Origin: Mycolicibacillus parakoreensis
GTDB lineage: Bacteria > Actinomycetota > Actinomycetes > Mycobacteriales > Mycobacteriaceae
Reading direction: 5' to 3'
DNA: 64,000 nucleotides
Assembly (NCBI RefSeq): GCF_022370835.2
Contig: NZ_CP092365.1
Location: 2,604,001-2,668,000 of the forward strand
Shown: one piece after another, positions 11,232 through 20,306 of the stretch
How positions within the stretch are numbered: the first letter of the stretch is position 1
Layout of the letters: the number at the start of each line of letters is the position of its first letter
Program-made: the position numbers and the translations under genes
The notes under the pieces: generated by a model
Database searches by the model: none
What the model saw: the letters and a program-made list of their open reading frames with translations, nothing else
Told to the model about the DNA's origin: nothing

Positions 11232-11774
11232 CTAGAACCCCTCGGTGTGCCCACCGGCGATGACGAAGCCGTGCCGTTCGCTGCCGTTGTCCATGACGCA
11301 CGCCAGCTGCCAGGAGCCGTCGCGCACGCACTGGGCCTGGTCGAACGCGTAGTCGAGAGCCGGTGGCAGCATCCGCAGCGGGGTGCCCTCGAACTGCACG
11401 GGTCCGGGCCCGGTCTGGACCGTTCCGGCATTGAACGCGACGGGCTCGAGCACATTCCCGGAGCGACGCAGGTGCACCGTGTTGGCGTCGTCGGGAGCAC
11501 CGGGCAACGGGCCGGAGACACTGAAGCAGTCCAGCGAGGACATCCCGCGGTGGGATGAGGAGGTGCAGAATACCCCGTCGGGGGTGGTGAAGCCGCGCAC
11601 CGAGTACGCCAGGGTGTCGCGCACCACGAAATCCTTGGCGTCGGCACGTGGATAGGCACCGAAATCCGGCAGGTCCGGCGTGGCCGCCGCGCCGCCGGCG
11701 GCGAGCAGGCTCAGTGGTGCCGCCAGCGCGGCAGTCACGGCGATCAGCGCGCCGCGAGCTCCACCAGACCTCAT
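11232..11774 (-). CDS. Exported hypothetical protein
   Basis: A 180-residue protein with a clear Sec signal peptide (MRSGGARG, hydrophobic to about residue 24, then an AAATP-type cleavage region near residue 31). The mature part has four Cys (in VFCTSS, LDCFSV, AQCVRD and LACVMD), suggesting two disulfides. I do not recognise a named family, though it looks like the small mycobacterial exported proteins with a C-C...C-C pattern. It converges on the M23 peptidase gene with an 8-nt gap. Confidence 0.7.
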   Translation of the reverse strand: MRSGGARGALIAVTAALAAPLSLLAAGGAAATPDLPDFGAYPRADAKDFVVRDTLAYSVRGFTTPDGVFCTSSSHRGMSSLDCFSVSGPLPGAPDDANTVHLRRSGNVLEPVAFNAGTVQTGPGPVQFEGTPLRMLPPALDYAFDQAQCVRDGSWQLACVMDNGSERHGFVIAGGHTEGF

Positions 11775-11843
11775 GGCTGTCAGTATTCCCCCGGTGCGGC
11801 GCGCTGCGAGACGCTTTTCTGTCTGCCCGGCGGGCCGGATCGC

Positions 11844-12734
11844 TCAGGCCCGCGGGTGAGCCTGATCGTGCACCCGCCGCAGCCGCGCGACGCTGACGTG
11901 GGTGTACAGCTGCGTGGTGGCCAGGCTGGTGTGGCCGAGCAGTTCCTGCACGATGCGCAGGTCCGCACCGCCTTCGAGCAGGTGGGTGGCCGCACTGTGG
12001 CGCAGCCCGTGCGGCCCGATGTCGGGAGCCCCGTCGACCGCGCTGACCGTCTGGTGCACCACGGTGCGGGCCTGGCGCGGGTCCAGCCGTCGCCCGCGCA
12101 CCCCGAGCAGCAGCGCCGGGCCCGATTGCGCGGTCACCAACGCCGGGCGCCCCCGGCTCAGCCAGGCCGCCAACGCCGCGGCGGCGGGTTCCCCGAACGG
12201 GGCGCTGCGCTGTTTGTCGCCCTTGCCGACCACCCGCAGGACCCGTCGGGCGGTGTCGACGTCGTCGACGTCGAGGCCGCACAGCTCGCTGACCCGGATT
12301 CCGGTGGCGTACAGCAGCTCGACGATCAACCGGTCGCGCAACGCCAGCGGATCGTGTTGCTGCGCACCGGATTCTGCCGCCGCCAGGGCGTCGAGTGCCT
12401 GATCGGCGCGCAGCACCGCCGGCAAGGTGCGTCGGGCCCGCGGGGTCTGCAGCCGCACGGCCGGGTCGTCGTGCAGCAGGCCGCGGCGGGTCGCCCACGC
12501 GGTGAACGTCTTCACCGCCGACGTCCGTCGGGCCAGGGTGGCGCGCGCCACCCCGGCGGCGGCCTGTGCGGCCAGCCAGCGCCGCAGCACCGGCAGGCTG
12601 AGCCCGGCGAGGCCGTCGGAGCCGAGGACGCCGAACAGCGAGCGCAGATCCCCCCGATAGGCACGCCGGGTGTGCGCCGAGTACCCGCGCTGCAGCGCGA
12701 GGTGCTCATCGAACTCGGCGAGGATCTGCTGCAT
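11844..12734 (-). CDS. xerC: Tyrosine recombinase XerC
   Basis: Resolves chromosome dimers at dif with XerD. The 296-residue protein has the N-terminal core-binding domain (residues 1-90) and a catalytic domain with R147 (GIRVSELCG), K171 (GKGDKQR), H242 and R245 ([15 protein letters not shown]), H268 (LLGHTS) and nucleophile Y277 (TQLYTH). The ATG at 12734 ([12 protein letters not shown]) fits the XerC N-terminus; the longer reading adds 11 unsupported residues. PPE45 and Rv2893, its M. tuberculosis neighbours, are absent. This is the housekeeping recombinase, not a phage integrase. Confidence 0.95.
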   Translation of the reverse strand: MQQILAEFDEHLALQRGYSAHTRRAYRGDLRSLFGVLGSDGLAGLSLPVLRRWLAAQAAAGVARATLARRTSAVKTFTAWATRRGLLHDDPAVRLQTPRARRTLPAVLRADQALDALAAAESGAQQHDPLALRDRLIVELLYATGIRVSELCGLDVDDVDTARRVLRVVGKGDKQRSAPFGEPAAAALAAWLSRGRPALVTAQSGPALLLGVRGRRLDPRQARTVVHQTVSAVDGAPDIGPHGLRHSAATHLLEGGADLRIVQELLGHTSLATTQLYTHVSVARLRRVHDQAHPRA

Positions 12735-12881
12735 CGCTTCACGGTGGCAGAACCGGACGGTGAGCACCGCCCGACGCGCCGCCGGCGGCGGTGGCTGAGA
12801 CCGTTTCGCGACGAACCGGCGACCACACAGCGGGGCGGGCGACCGGGCCAGGGCTGGGCCGGTGTCGGCGCCGGCGGCGGT

Positions 12882-14042
12882 TCAGTCAGTGCGGCGCAGC
12901 GCGTCGGGGGTGAGGTCGGCGCGGGTCGGGTAGCCGTCGACGGCCATGATCAGATCGGCTTCGGCGAGCAGCGCGCGCAGCACGTGGCTCACCCCGGCGT
13001 CGCCGCCGAGGGCGAGCCCGTAGGCGTAGGGCCGACCGATCCCGACCGCGGAGGCGCCCAGGGCCAGGGCCTTGACGATGTCGGCGCCGGTGCGCACCCC
13101 GGAGTCGAACAGCACCGGCAGGCCGTCGGCGGCGGCGAGAACCTCCGGCAGGCAGTCCAGGGCGGCCAGCCCGCCGTTGGCCTGCCGTCCGCCGTGGTTG
13201 GAGCAGTAGATGCCGTCGACCCCGCCGTCTTTGGCGCGCCGCGCGTCGTCGGGATGACAGATCCCCTTCACGATCAGCGGCAGGTCGGTCAGCGACCGCA
13301 GCCACGGGAGGTCATCCCAGGTCAGCGGGTTCCCGAAGGTCTGCACCCAGGCCAGCACGGCGGCCTGCGGATTCTCCTCGGGCGGCTGCGCCAGGCCGGC
13401 GCGAAACACCGGGTCGGAGGTGTAGTTGGCCAGGCAGTGGCCCCGCAGTTGCGGAAAGTTGGCGGTGGCCAGATCCCGCGGCCGCCAGCCGGGCACCCAG
13501 GTGTCGAGGGTGACGATGATGCCCCGGTAGCCGGCGGCCTCGGCGCGGGCCACCAGGCTGGCGGCCAGGTCACGGTCCTTGGGGGTGTAGAGCTGGAAGA
13601 ACCCCGGGGCGTCGCCGAGCTGGGCGGCGACGTCCTCCAGCGGGTCGGCGGTGAGCGTGGAGACCGCCAGCGGCACCCCGGTCGCCGCGGCGGCGCGCGC
13701 GCACGCCAGGTCGCCGTGGCCGTCCTGGGCGCAGATGCCGGCCACCCCGATCGGCGCCATGAACACCGGGGCCGGCCAGCGCACGCCGAACAGGTCCACC
13801 GCGAGGTCGCGCTCATCGGCGCCGACGAACATCCGCGGCACCAGGCCCCATCGCCGGAAGGCGGCGACGTTGGCGCGTTGGGTGTGCTCGTCGCCGGCGC
13901 CGCCGGCCACGTAGGACCAGACCGAGGGCGACATCGCCGCGCCGGCCCGCTCTTGCAGCTCGGTGAACGTCATCGGCAGCCCGGGAACCACCCCCGCCAA
14001 ACCCTGCAGGTAGATCTCGAACTGGTAGTCACCGAAGGCCAT
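12882..14042 (-). CDS. Lactate 2-monooxygenase (FMN-dependent alpha-hydroxy acid oxidase family)
   Basis: A 386-residue FMN enzyme very similar to the classic M. smegmatis lactate monooxygenase, which turns L-lactate into acetate, CO2 and water. Shared features are [16 protein letters not shown] near residue 43, the FFQLYTP strand, TLDTW, the FMN Lys in IVKGI, and the active-site His/Arg in [12 protein letters not shown]. The C-terminus [24 protein letters not shown] matches the family phosphate-binding region. The two-residue-type VPGWRPRDL segment is also shared. It stands alone between xerC and viuB. Oxidase versus monooxygenase activity cannot be settled from sequence, but the match favours the monooxygenase. 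Confidence 0.88.
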   Translation of the reverse strand: MAFGDYQFEIYLQGLAGVVPGLPMTFTELQERAGAAMSPSVWSYVAGGAGDEHTQRANVAAFRRWGLVPRMFVGADERDLAVDLFGVRWPAPVFMAPIGVAGICAQDGHGDLACARAAAATGVPLAVSTLTADPLEDVAAQLGDAPGFFQLYTPKDRDLAASLVARAEAAGYRGIIVTLDTWVPGWRPRDLATANFPQLRGHCLANYTSDPVFRAGLAQPPEENPQAAVLAWVQTFGNPLTWDDLPWLRSLTDLPLIVKGICHPDDARRAKDGGVDGIYCSNHGGRQANGGLAALDCLPEVLAAADGLPVLFDSGVRTGADIVKALALGASAVGIGRPYAYGLALGGDAGVSHVLRALLAEADLIMAVDGYPTRADLTPDALRRTD

Positions 14043-14108
14043 GGCTGTCTAGCCTACGGCGCTGGCGGGCGCCGCGCCGGTCGCACGCCGGCCGGGCGCC
14101 TCGGCCGA

Positions 14109-14954
14109 TCAGCCGGGCGCCTCGGCGGCGGCCAGCTCCTTCTTCCACTGCCGGAAGGTCTCCTCGGTGCGGCCCCGGCGCCAGTATCCCGAGATCGACG
14201 CCCGGGCGGCCGGCACGCCGCGTTCCTTGCGGATGTAGGGCCGCAGGTTGTGCATGACGGTCTGGGCCTCGCCGTGGATGAACACCTGCACCTGACCGGG
14301 CAGCCAGGCGGTGGTGCGCACCGCCTCGATCAGCGGCGCGTGATCGCCGGCCCGCTCGTCGGGGACCAAATCGGCGCGCCCGCCGCGGTGCACCCAGCGC
14401 AGCTGCACGCCGGCCGGGTGCTCGAGGGCCACCTCGTCCTCGGGCCCGGCCACCTCGATGAACGCCTTGCCGACCGCGTCGGGCGGCAGTGCCTCCAGCG
14501 CGACGGCGATCGCCGGCAGCGCGGCCTCGTCGCCGGCGAGCAGATGCCAGTCGGCGTCCGGGTCGGGGGCGTAGGCACCGCTGGGCCCCATCAGATACAC
14601 CGGCTCACCGGGGCGGGCGGTAGCCGCCCACCGTCCGGCGGTGCCCTGCTCGCCGTGCACCACCACGTCGATCGCCATCCGGCGGGCCGCCGGGTCGACC
14701 CGGCGCACCGTCAGGGTGCGCACCACCGGCCGCTGGTCGGGTGCCAGCGAGTCGAAGCTGTCCCGGGTCAGCGGCCGGGGCAGCCCGGCGACGTCGACAT
14801 CGGCGCCGACGAAGAGGATCTTGACGTAGGAGTCGGTGAACTCGCTCGGGGTGAAGGTGTCGAATCCGTTGCCGCCGAGGATAACCCGGACCATGTGCGA
14901 ACCGATCGGTTCGGTGCGGAGCACTTCGAAGGTGTGCACGGGTCGGCCTGCCAC
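14109..14954 (-). CDS. viuB: Siderophore-interacting (ViuB-type) FAD-binding ferric reductase
   Basis: A 281-residue cytosolic flavoprotein of the SIP family, which releases iron from ferric siderophores such as mycobactin. The N-terminal FAD domain has VVRTLTVRR where most relatives have RxYT/S (Leu replaces Tyr). It is followed by the NAD(P)H-type domain with LLAGDEAALPAIA and a C-terminal VFIHGEAQTV-MHNLR region and GYWRRG. GTG 14954 follows AGGAGGA. No IdeR box of the usual kind is visible in the 48 bp upstream. The position equals Rv2895c. Confidence 0.88.
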   Translation of the reverse strand: MAGRPVHTFEVLRTEPIGSHMVRVILGGNGFDTFTPSEFTDSYVKILFVGADVDVAGLPRPLTRDSFDSLAPDQRPVVRTLTVRRVDPAARRMAIDVVVHGEQGTAGRWAATARPGEPVYLMGPSGAYAPDPDADWHLLAGDEAALPAIAVALEALPPDAVGKAFIEVAGPEDEVALEHPAGVQLRWVHRGGRADLVPDERAGDHAPLIEAVRTTAWLPGQVQVFIHGEAQTVMHNLRPYIRKERGVPAARASISGYWRRGRTEETFRQWKKELAAAEAPG

Positions 14955-15002
14955 GGTTCCTCCTCGACGGTGATGGTCGGCTCAGACCGACTATACGGAT
15001 GG

Positions 15003-16124
15003 TCACCGCGCACGCACGATCGCCCAGCGCCCGTCGCGACGTTCGGCCAGCCCGGCGACCTCCAGCAACGCCAACGGCCCGAGCACCTCCTCGACGGGCA
15101 GACCGGCACCGATCCCGATCTGCTCGAGGCTGGCCGCGCCGCGCCCGGGCAGCGCGTCATAGACCCGCCGCTGGGCCGGGTCCAGGTCATCGAGCGCGGT
15201 GGTCGGGTGCGGCAACTCCGGCGCCAACTCCCCCATCCGGCCGACGATCTCGACGATCTCGGCGGGGCGGGTGATCACCTCCGCCCCGGCGCGCAACAAC
15301 ACGTGGGCGCCTGCCGAGGCGGCCGAGGTCACCGGGCCGGGCACCGCACCCACCACCCGGCCCAGCGAACGGGCCCACGCCGCGGTGTTGGCCGCGCCGC
15401 TGCGCAGACCGGCTTCCACCACTACGGTGGCCCCGCCGCACGCGGCGACCAGACGGTTGCGGTACAGGAACCGGTGCCGGTAGGGCCGGGTGCCCGGCGG
15501 GTATTCGCTGATCAGCAGGCCGGTGCGGGCAATGCGGTGCAGCAGCGCCGAATGTCCGGCCGGATAGGGCACGTTCAGCCCGCCGGCGAGCACCGCGGCG
15601 GTGGTGCCCGCTGAGGCCAGCGCGGCACGATGGGCCGCACCGTCGATGCCGTAGGCGCCCCCGGAGATGACCGCGACGTCGGCCTCGACCAACCCGGCCG
15701 CCAGGTCGTCGGCGACGTGCTCGCCGTAGGCGGTGGCCGCACGGGTGCCGACCAGCCCGGCGCACCGCTCGGTCAGCTCATCGAGTCGGGTCGGGCCGAC
15801 CACCCACAGCGCCAGCGGCACCAGACAGTCGGACCGGTCGTGGACACCGGCGAACGCGGTGAACGCCCACGCCGGCCATTCGTCGTCGTCGGCGGTCACC
15901 AATCGACCGCCCATGCGATCCAGGTGATCGAGATCGTCGCCGGCGCAATCGGTGTCACGGCGCGCCGCGGTGCGGCGAGCCAGGACAGCGCCGACCCGGC
16001 CACGGCGGATCCGGTCGGCGGCCTCGACCGGGCCCACCTCATCGACCAGCGCGGTCAACTCCCGGCAGGGCGGTTCGGCCACCCGGGACAAATACGCCCA
16101 GGCGCGCCGTAGGCGCTCGGTCAT
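15003..16124 (-). CDS. dprA: DNA processing protein DprA/Smf
   Basis: Loads RecA on incoming single-stranded DNA. The 373-residue protein has a Rossmann-like core: LVGTRAATAYGEHVA, the signature ISGGAYGIDGAAHRAAL, VLAGGLNVPYPAGH, and ISEYPPGTRPYRHRFLYRNRL. A C-terminal winged-helix-like domain covers about residues 310-370. Its ATG overlaps the comM stop as ATGA, so the three genes yraN-comM-dprA look like one translationally coupled unit. Confidence 0.92.
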   Translation of the reverse strand: MTERLRRAWAYLSRVAEPPCRELTALVDEVGPVEAADRIRRGRVGAVLARRTAARRDTDCAGDDLDHLDRMGGRLVTADDDEWPAWAFTAFAGVHDRSDCLVPLALWVVGPTRLDELTERCAGLVGTRAATAYGEHVADDLAAGLVEADVAVISGGAYGIDGAAHRAALASAGTTAAVLAGGLNVPYPAGHSALLHRIARTGLLISEYPPGTRPYRHRFLYRNRLVAACGGATVVVEAGLRSGAANTAAWARSLGRVVGAVPGPVTSAASAGAHVLLRAGAEVITRPAEIVEIVGRMGELAPELPHPTTALDDLDPAQRRVYDALPGRGAASLEQIGIGAGLPVEEVLGPLALLEVAGLAERRDGRWAIVRAR

Positions 16125-17632
16125 CGTGCCGCTCCCGCCTGACGGAAACTCAGGGCGACCGCCACGTCGTCACCGTTGGGGCTGAGGCGTCCGGCCAGGT
16201 CAGCCACGGTCCAAGCGACCCGGAGACAGCGATCGAGGCCCCGTAGCGACAGCAGGCCGCGCTCCAGGGCGGCGTGCAAGGGAGCCATCACGGTGCGGCC
16301 CAGCCGGAACCGACGCCGCAGCAGGGGCCCGCCGATCTCGGCGTTGGTGCGGCAGCCGTACGGCTGCCACCGGGCGGCGGCCGCCGCCCGGGCGCGCGCC
16401 ACCCGGGCACGCACCACCTCGGTCGACTCCGTCGGTACCCCGTCGAACCCGCCGGCGCGCACCGGGTGCAGTTCGACGCGCAGATCCACCCGGTCCAACA
16501 ACGGCCCGGAGAGCCGGCTCAGATACCGGCGCCGGACCATCGGCTTGCAGGTGCAGTCCCGAGGGCGGGCCGGTGCGCACGGGCAGGTGTTGGCCGCCAA
16601 CACCAGCTGAAAACGGGCCGGGTAACAGGCGACACCGCCCTTGCGGGCCAGCCGGATCTCCCCGTCTTCCAGCGGGGTGCGCAATGCGTCGAGAACGTTG
16701 AGCGGGATCTCGGCGCACTCGTCGAGGAACAGCACCCCACGATGGGCCCGGCTGATCGCTCCGGGCCGGGCGTTGCCCGAACCACCACCGACGAGGGCGG
16801 CCACACTGGAACTGTGGTGCGGGGCAACGAACGGCGGTCGGGTGATCAGCGGGGTGTGGTCGCTCAGCAGCCCGGCCACCGAATGAATCGCGGTGACCTC
16901 CAACGACTCCTGCTCGGTCAGGCTCGGCAATAGACCGGGGAGTCGTTGCGCCAGCATTGTTTTGCCCACGCCGGGTGGCCCGGTCAACATCAGGTGATGC
17001 GCGCCGGCGGCGGCCACCTCCACGGCGAACCGCGCCTGGGCCTGCCCCACCACCTCGGCGAGTTCGGGGACCGAGGCGACGCCGGTCGTCACGCTCGGCA
17101 GCCGTCCGGCCAGATCCGCCGATCCGTTCAGCCAGTCCTGCAGCCGGCGCAGCGATTCCACCCCGGCCACCTCGATCCCGTCGACCAGGCTGGCCTCGGC
17201 CAGGTTGTCGCGGGGTACCACCACGGTGGACCAGCCCTCGGCCCGGGCCGCCAGCACCGCCGGCAGCACTCCCCGCACCGCGCGGACCCGACCGTCGAGG
17301 GCCAGCTCACCGAGGAGCACGGTGGTCGCCAGCCGCGGCCAGCGGCGCCCACCGGAGGCCGCGAGCACCGAGGCCGCCAGGGCGAGGTCATACACCGAAC
17401 CCATCTTGGGCAGGGTGGCCGGTGAGAGCGCCAGCGTCAGCCGCGACATAGGCCAGGTGTTGCCGCAGTTGGTGATCGCCGCACGCACCCGGTCGCGGGA
17501 TTCGTGCAACGCGGCGTCGGGCAGCCCGACCAGGTGCACCCCGGGCAGCCCCGAGGTGATGTCGGCCTCGATCTCCACGACCCGGCCCGCCAGGCCACAG
17601 ACCGCGATCGAGAACGCCCGTCCCAGCGCCAT
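16121..17632 (-). CDS. comM: YifB/ComM-like Mg-chelatase-related AAA+ ATPase
   Basis: A 503-residue protein of the ComM family; ComM is a hexameric helicase promoting branch migration during natural transformation in other bacteria. It has an N-terminal Lon-protease-like domain (residues 1-170), Walker A GPPGVGKTM, Walker B GVLFLDECAEI, and a C-terminal domain with the CPCAPARPRDCTC cysteine cluster. The ATG at 17632 shares its A with the yraN stop (TGATG). The exact length equals Rv2897c. A longer reading to 17743 overlaps yraN and is rejected. Confidence 0.92.
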   Translation of the reverse strand: MALGRAFSIAVCGLAGRVVEIEADITSGLPGVHLVGLPDAALHESRDRVRAAITNCGNTWPMSRLTLALSPATLPKMGSVYDLALAASVLAASGGRRWPRLATTVLLGELALDGRVRAVRGVLPAVLAARAEGWSTVVVPRDNLAEASLVDGIEVAGVESLRRLQDWLNGSADLAGRLPSVTTGVASVPELAEVVGQAQARFAVEVAAAGAHHLMLTGPPGVGKTMLAQRLPGLLPSLTEQESLEVTAIHSVAGLLSDHTPLITRPPFVAPHHSSSVAALVGGGSGNARPGAISRAHRGVLFLDECAEIPLNVLDALRTPLEDGEIRLARKGGVACYPARFQLVLAANTCPCAPARPRDCTCKPMVRRRYLSRLSGPLLDRVDLRVELHPVRAGGFDGVPTESTEVVRARVARARAAAAARWQPYGCRTNAEIGGPLLRRRFRLGRTVMAPLHAALERGLLSLRGLDRCLRVAWTVADLAGRLSPNGDDVAVALSFRQAGAAR

Positions 17633-18000
17633 CAGCCGACTCCTCGCAGGTGATAGATCTGCGGGGCGGCGCGCCGCCCGATGCGCACGCCGATCACGTC
17701 GAGCCGGAGAACCGGATACCGTCGGGGCTGGCCGGCCAGCCACTGCCCGGCCAGCAGCCGCAGCCGGCGCACCTTCGCCGCGGTCACCGATTCGGCCAAG
17801 CCCCCGAAACCGTCGCCGGTGCGGGTTTTGACCTCCACGAACACCAGGGCCCGCCCCCGCGGGTCCACCGCGACGATGTCCAGTTCGCCGTAGCGGCAGC
17901 GCCAGTTGCGTTCCAGCACCGTCCAGCCGGCCGCGCTCAGGTGCTGTACCGCCAGTCGTTCACCGAACGCGCCGAGTTGTGCCGGTGTCCACGTCGTCAT
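17632..18000 (-). CDS. UPF0102 (YraN-family) endonuclease-like protein
   Basis: A 122-residue restriction-endonuclease-fold protein. It shows the PD-(D/E)xK core as RYGELDIVAVD...LVFVEVKTRT, i.e. E and D of GELD and the EVK triplet, preceded by ERNWRCR. Function is unproven in mycobacteria; its coupling to comM and dprA suggests a DNA-processing role. ATG 18000 gives MTTWTPAQLGAFGE, matching the family start. An in-frame GTG at 18021 would add seven residues and cannot be excluded. Confidence 0.85.
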   Translation of the reverse strand: MTTWTPAQLGAFGERLAVQHLSAAGWTVLERNWRCRYGELDIVAVDPRGRALVFVEVKTRTGDGFGGLAESVTAAKVRRLRLLAGQWLAGQPRRYPVLRLDVIGVRIGRRAAPQIYHLRGVG

Positions 18001-18119
18001 GGCCCCAGGGTGCGCCGCCACGACGACATCGGCGCCTCAGTGGCGATGCCCCTCCCCCGCGGATCTTCGAGTTATCCCCAGTGTCACCGTGATGCACAGC
18101 GTGATGCGCCGGGGGCGGG

Positions 18120-19187
18120 TCAGTACCGGTGTCCGGCGATCTGGCGGCCGTGGGGCCCGTCGGTGACCAGCGCGGGCACCATCTCGCTGGTCACCAGGCC
18201 GTCGACGGCGGTGAGCTCGTCGACGACCGCGAAGGATTCGGCGATTCCCGCCGGGGTGTCGATGATGATCGTGGCCACCGGGACCCGCCGGGTCAGCGCC
18301 AACAGCCGATCACCGTGGGGGCGGTGGTCGCCGTGGAATCCCCAGATGCCGCGCAGCGCGGTGGCCCCGCGTGCCGTCGGGCGCCGGTGCAACCGCCGTG
18401 CCAGCGCCCGGTGGATGGGTTCACCGCCGTGGCGGGCGGCCGCGGAGGTGTAGACGGTCAGCTTCTGCCACAGCGGCAGGCCCCGCTCATCGGCGCCCGG
18501 CAACGCGTGGGGCGCGGCCAGCGTTACGCCGTCGCGTTTGCACACCTGGACGCGTTCGACGGTGAGCAGCGCGTCGGGCACGGCTCGGGCCACCTCCGGC
18601 AGGGTCGCGGCGAGCGCTGCGCTGTCGCCGACGACGACGATCATCGTCGGCACCGCCGTGTTGCGGCCGAAGAACCGTGCGCGCTGGCGCTGCCCGCGCA
18701 CGGTGCCGTCCACCCCCAGGAACACCGATGCCCCGGCGAGTCCACGCCGGTGCATCAGCGCGCAGATCGCCACATGGGCGCTCGTGCCGTCGACGCGCTG
18801 TTTGCGCCCCAGATAGACGGTGAGCTTGCTCGCGTCGGGGTGCTGCTCTGCGGGCCCGGCCGGCTCATCGCCGGCGGCGAGCAGGTGCGCGCGTTCCAGG
18901 GTGAACAGCCCGCGTTTGTCGATCGCCCGCACCGACTCGAGTAATCGCTCGATGCGGGGCCGCGAATCCACCGCGGTGAGAACCACCGGAGGGTCCTCCG
19001 ACAGACTCAACGAACGGTCGGTGCGCAGGATGCGCCGCGGGCCGAAGCCACCGACACCGCGCAGCAGAATGCTGGAGGCGATCCGGTCGCGTTCATACAG
19101 GCCCATCAGTTCGTCGGCGAGGAACCGGCCCCCGGTGCGCTGCCGCTCATCGAAGTAGCCGGTGAGCTTGAGGAAATCACTGTCCAT
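18120..19187 (-). CDS. Protein of three tandem DUF190 (PII-like) domains
   Basis: A 355-residue protein in which the same ~100-residue module occurs three times: about residues 5-103 (LTGYFDERQ...LLRGVGGFG...FTLERA), 119-216 (KLTVYLGRKQ...VFLGVDG...LLTVERV) and 239-341 (KLTVYTSAA...ALRGIWGFHG...LVTSEMV). DUF190 proteins adopt a PII-like ferredoxin fold and usually form trimers of single-domain subunits, often encoded near CrcB fluoride channels. Here three copies are fused, and no crcB lies nearby. Only copies 1 and 3 keep the RG-x-x-GF glycine motif intact. AAGGAG precedes ATG 19187. The ligand is unknown. Confidence 0.85.
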   Translation of the reverse strand: MDSDFLKLTGYFDERQRTGGRFLADELMGLYERDRIASSILLRGVGGFGPRRILRTDRSLSLSEDPPVVLTAVDSRPRIERLLESVRAIDKRGLFTLERAHLLAAGDEPAGPAEQHPDASKLTVYLGRKQRVDGTSAHVAICALMHRRGLAGASVFLGVDGTVRGQRQRARFFGRNTAVPTMIVVVGDSAALAATLPEVARAVPDALLTVERVQVCKRDGVTLAAPHALPGADERGLPLWQKLTVYTSAAARHGGEPIHRALARRLHRRPTARGATALRGIWGFHGDHRPHGDRLLALTRRVPVATIIIDTPAGIAESFAVVDELTAVDGLVTSEMVPALVTDGPHGRQIAGHRY

Positions 19188-19289
19188 CGGCGCTCACTCC
19201 TTATGGGCTACAAGCGGTGTCACTGTTAGTCTGCCACTGCACGGCACCGCCGCCGCGGTCACGACGCACAGGCCCTGCAAGGAGCCGCA

Positions 19290-19862
19290 ATGGGCACCGC
19301 CACTCGGGTATATCTGGCCCGCCACGGACGCACCGCACTCAACGCCCACGGCCAGTTGCGGGGCCTGAGCGACCCACCGCTGGACGACGTCGGCCGTGCC
19401 GAGGTGGCGCGGCTGGCCGAGACTCTCGCCGTGTTCGCTGCCCGCATCGTCGTGTGCAGCCCGCTGCAACGCGCGGTCGCCACGGCCCGTGCCATCGGCG
19501 CCGCCGCCGCGGTCGAGGTCCACATCGACGACCGCCTCAACGACCGCGACTACGGCCCCCAAACCGGAAAGCGGCGCGTCGACGTCGAAAGGCGTTACGG
19601 CAGTGTGGACGCCGCCCCGGGAGTGGAGCCGCTGACGACACTGGAAGCTCGTTCCCGGCAAGCTTTTTCCGAGTTGGTCGACGAACTCGCGCCGGGACCC
19701 ATCGTCATGGTCTCCCACGACGCGTTCAACCGGGCGCTGCTCGGCCAACTCGACCCGCGACTCGCCGACGTCGACCAAGCCACCGCCTGCTGGAATCAGC
19801 TCAGCCTCGTCGACGGCACGTGGAAAGTCGACGCGTACAACCGCACCGCCGACTCCGGCTGA
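19290..19862 (+). CDS. Histidine phosphatase (phosphoglycerate-mutase-like) family protein
   Basis: A 190-residue branch-1 histidine phosphatase. The catalytic RHG motif is R11-H12-G13 (LARHGRTALN), with CSPLQRAVATA in the middle and the second catalytic His in VMVSHDAFNRALL. Substrate is not evident; relatives include alpha-ribazole phosphatases and phosphoglycerate mutase-like hydrolases. AAGGAG lies 7 nt before ATG 19290. It diverges from the triple-DUF190 gene across about 100 bp that must hold both promoters. The pair occupies the place of the M. tuberculosis fdhD/fdhF genes. Confidence 0.85.
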   Translation: MGTATRVYLARHGRTALNAHGQLRGLSDPPLDDVGRAEVARLAETLAVFAARIVVCSPLQRAVATARAIGAAAAVEVHIDDRLNDRDYGPQTGKRRVDVERRYGSVDAAPGVEPLTTLEARSRQAFSELVDELAPGPIVMVSHDAFNRALLGQLDPRLADVDQATACWNQLSLVDGTWKVDAYNRTADSG

Positions 19863-19920
19863 TGGCTTCTACCCGAAGATGATTCGTGGTGGAAGGAGGC
19901 TGGGAGATGAGCGAGCCAGC

Positions 19921-20301
19921 CCCTCCGGCAAAATCGGCCACCGTCTCGCGTTCCGGTGGGGTGCCGGCCTGTGGCCGTGCCCCGCCGCGGCGCCGGCCCA
20001 GGCGGTGAGCACCCCGGGACTGCTCACCTACCTGCTATAGATCCCGTCGTTGACCAGTGCGGCGGCCTCGGTATCCAGTTCGTCGTTCGGCGGGGCCTCG
20101 ATCTACACCACCAACCACGCGCTGGCGGTCACCGCGCTGCGCGACGAGGCCCAGGGCATCGGGCCGTTCTGGGTCGGCGCTCCCGCCGCGGCCGGTCCAC
20201 CCCCGGCACCGACGGCCGGGGTGCCGCGTCCCGCGCCGGTGAGCGCCGCGCTCAGGGCGGCCAGCGGGGCGGGCCGGCTGTCGGTGCCGGCGGCCGGGTG
20301 A
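19921..20301 (+). pseudogene. Decayed PPE-like C-terminal remnant
   Basis: The 444-bp stretch 19863-20306 has no intact gene. In one frame it reads PAQAVSTPGLLTYLL, an in-frame TAG at 20038-20040, then IPSLTSAAASVSSSSFGG, SIYTTNHALAV, RDEAQGIGPF and a Pro/Ala-rich end with GRLSVPAAG. The Ser/Ala-rich run and the final LSVP resemble the C-terminus of PPE-SVP proteins. No PPE N-terminal domain (~180 residues) remains upstream. A piece from a partial deletion is the likeliest source. A short AAGGAGG-preceded ATG at 19907 opens only 33 codons and looks meaningless. Confidence 0.4.
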
Positions 20302-20306
20302 GCGCG

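Noticed and set aside
11844..12734. Phage or integrative-element integrase
   Set aside because: Sequence and place match housekeeping xerC; no phage genes, attachment repeats or tRNA lie nearby.
12735..12767. Longer XerC N-terminus from 12767
   Set aside because: The extra 11 residues do not match known XerC starts; ATG 12734 does.
14955..15002. IdeR iron box before viuB
   Set aside because: A partial GTCGG...CCGAC dyad is present but does not match the TTAGGTTAGGC-type iron box.
11856..15614. Long plus-strand frame opposite xerC, lactate monooxygenase, viuB and dprA
   Set aside because: Spans four real genes and has shadow composition.
19188..19289. Fluoride (crcB) riboswitch before the DUF190 gene
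   Set aside because: DUF190 genes often accompany crcB, but the conserved fluoride-riboswitch core was not seen here.
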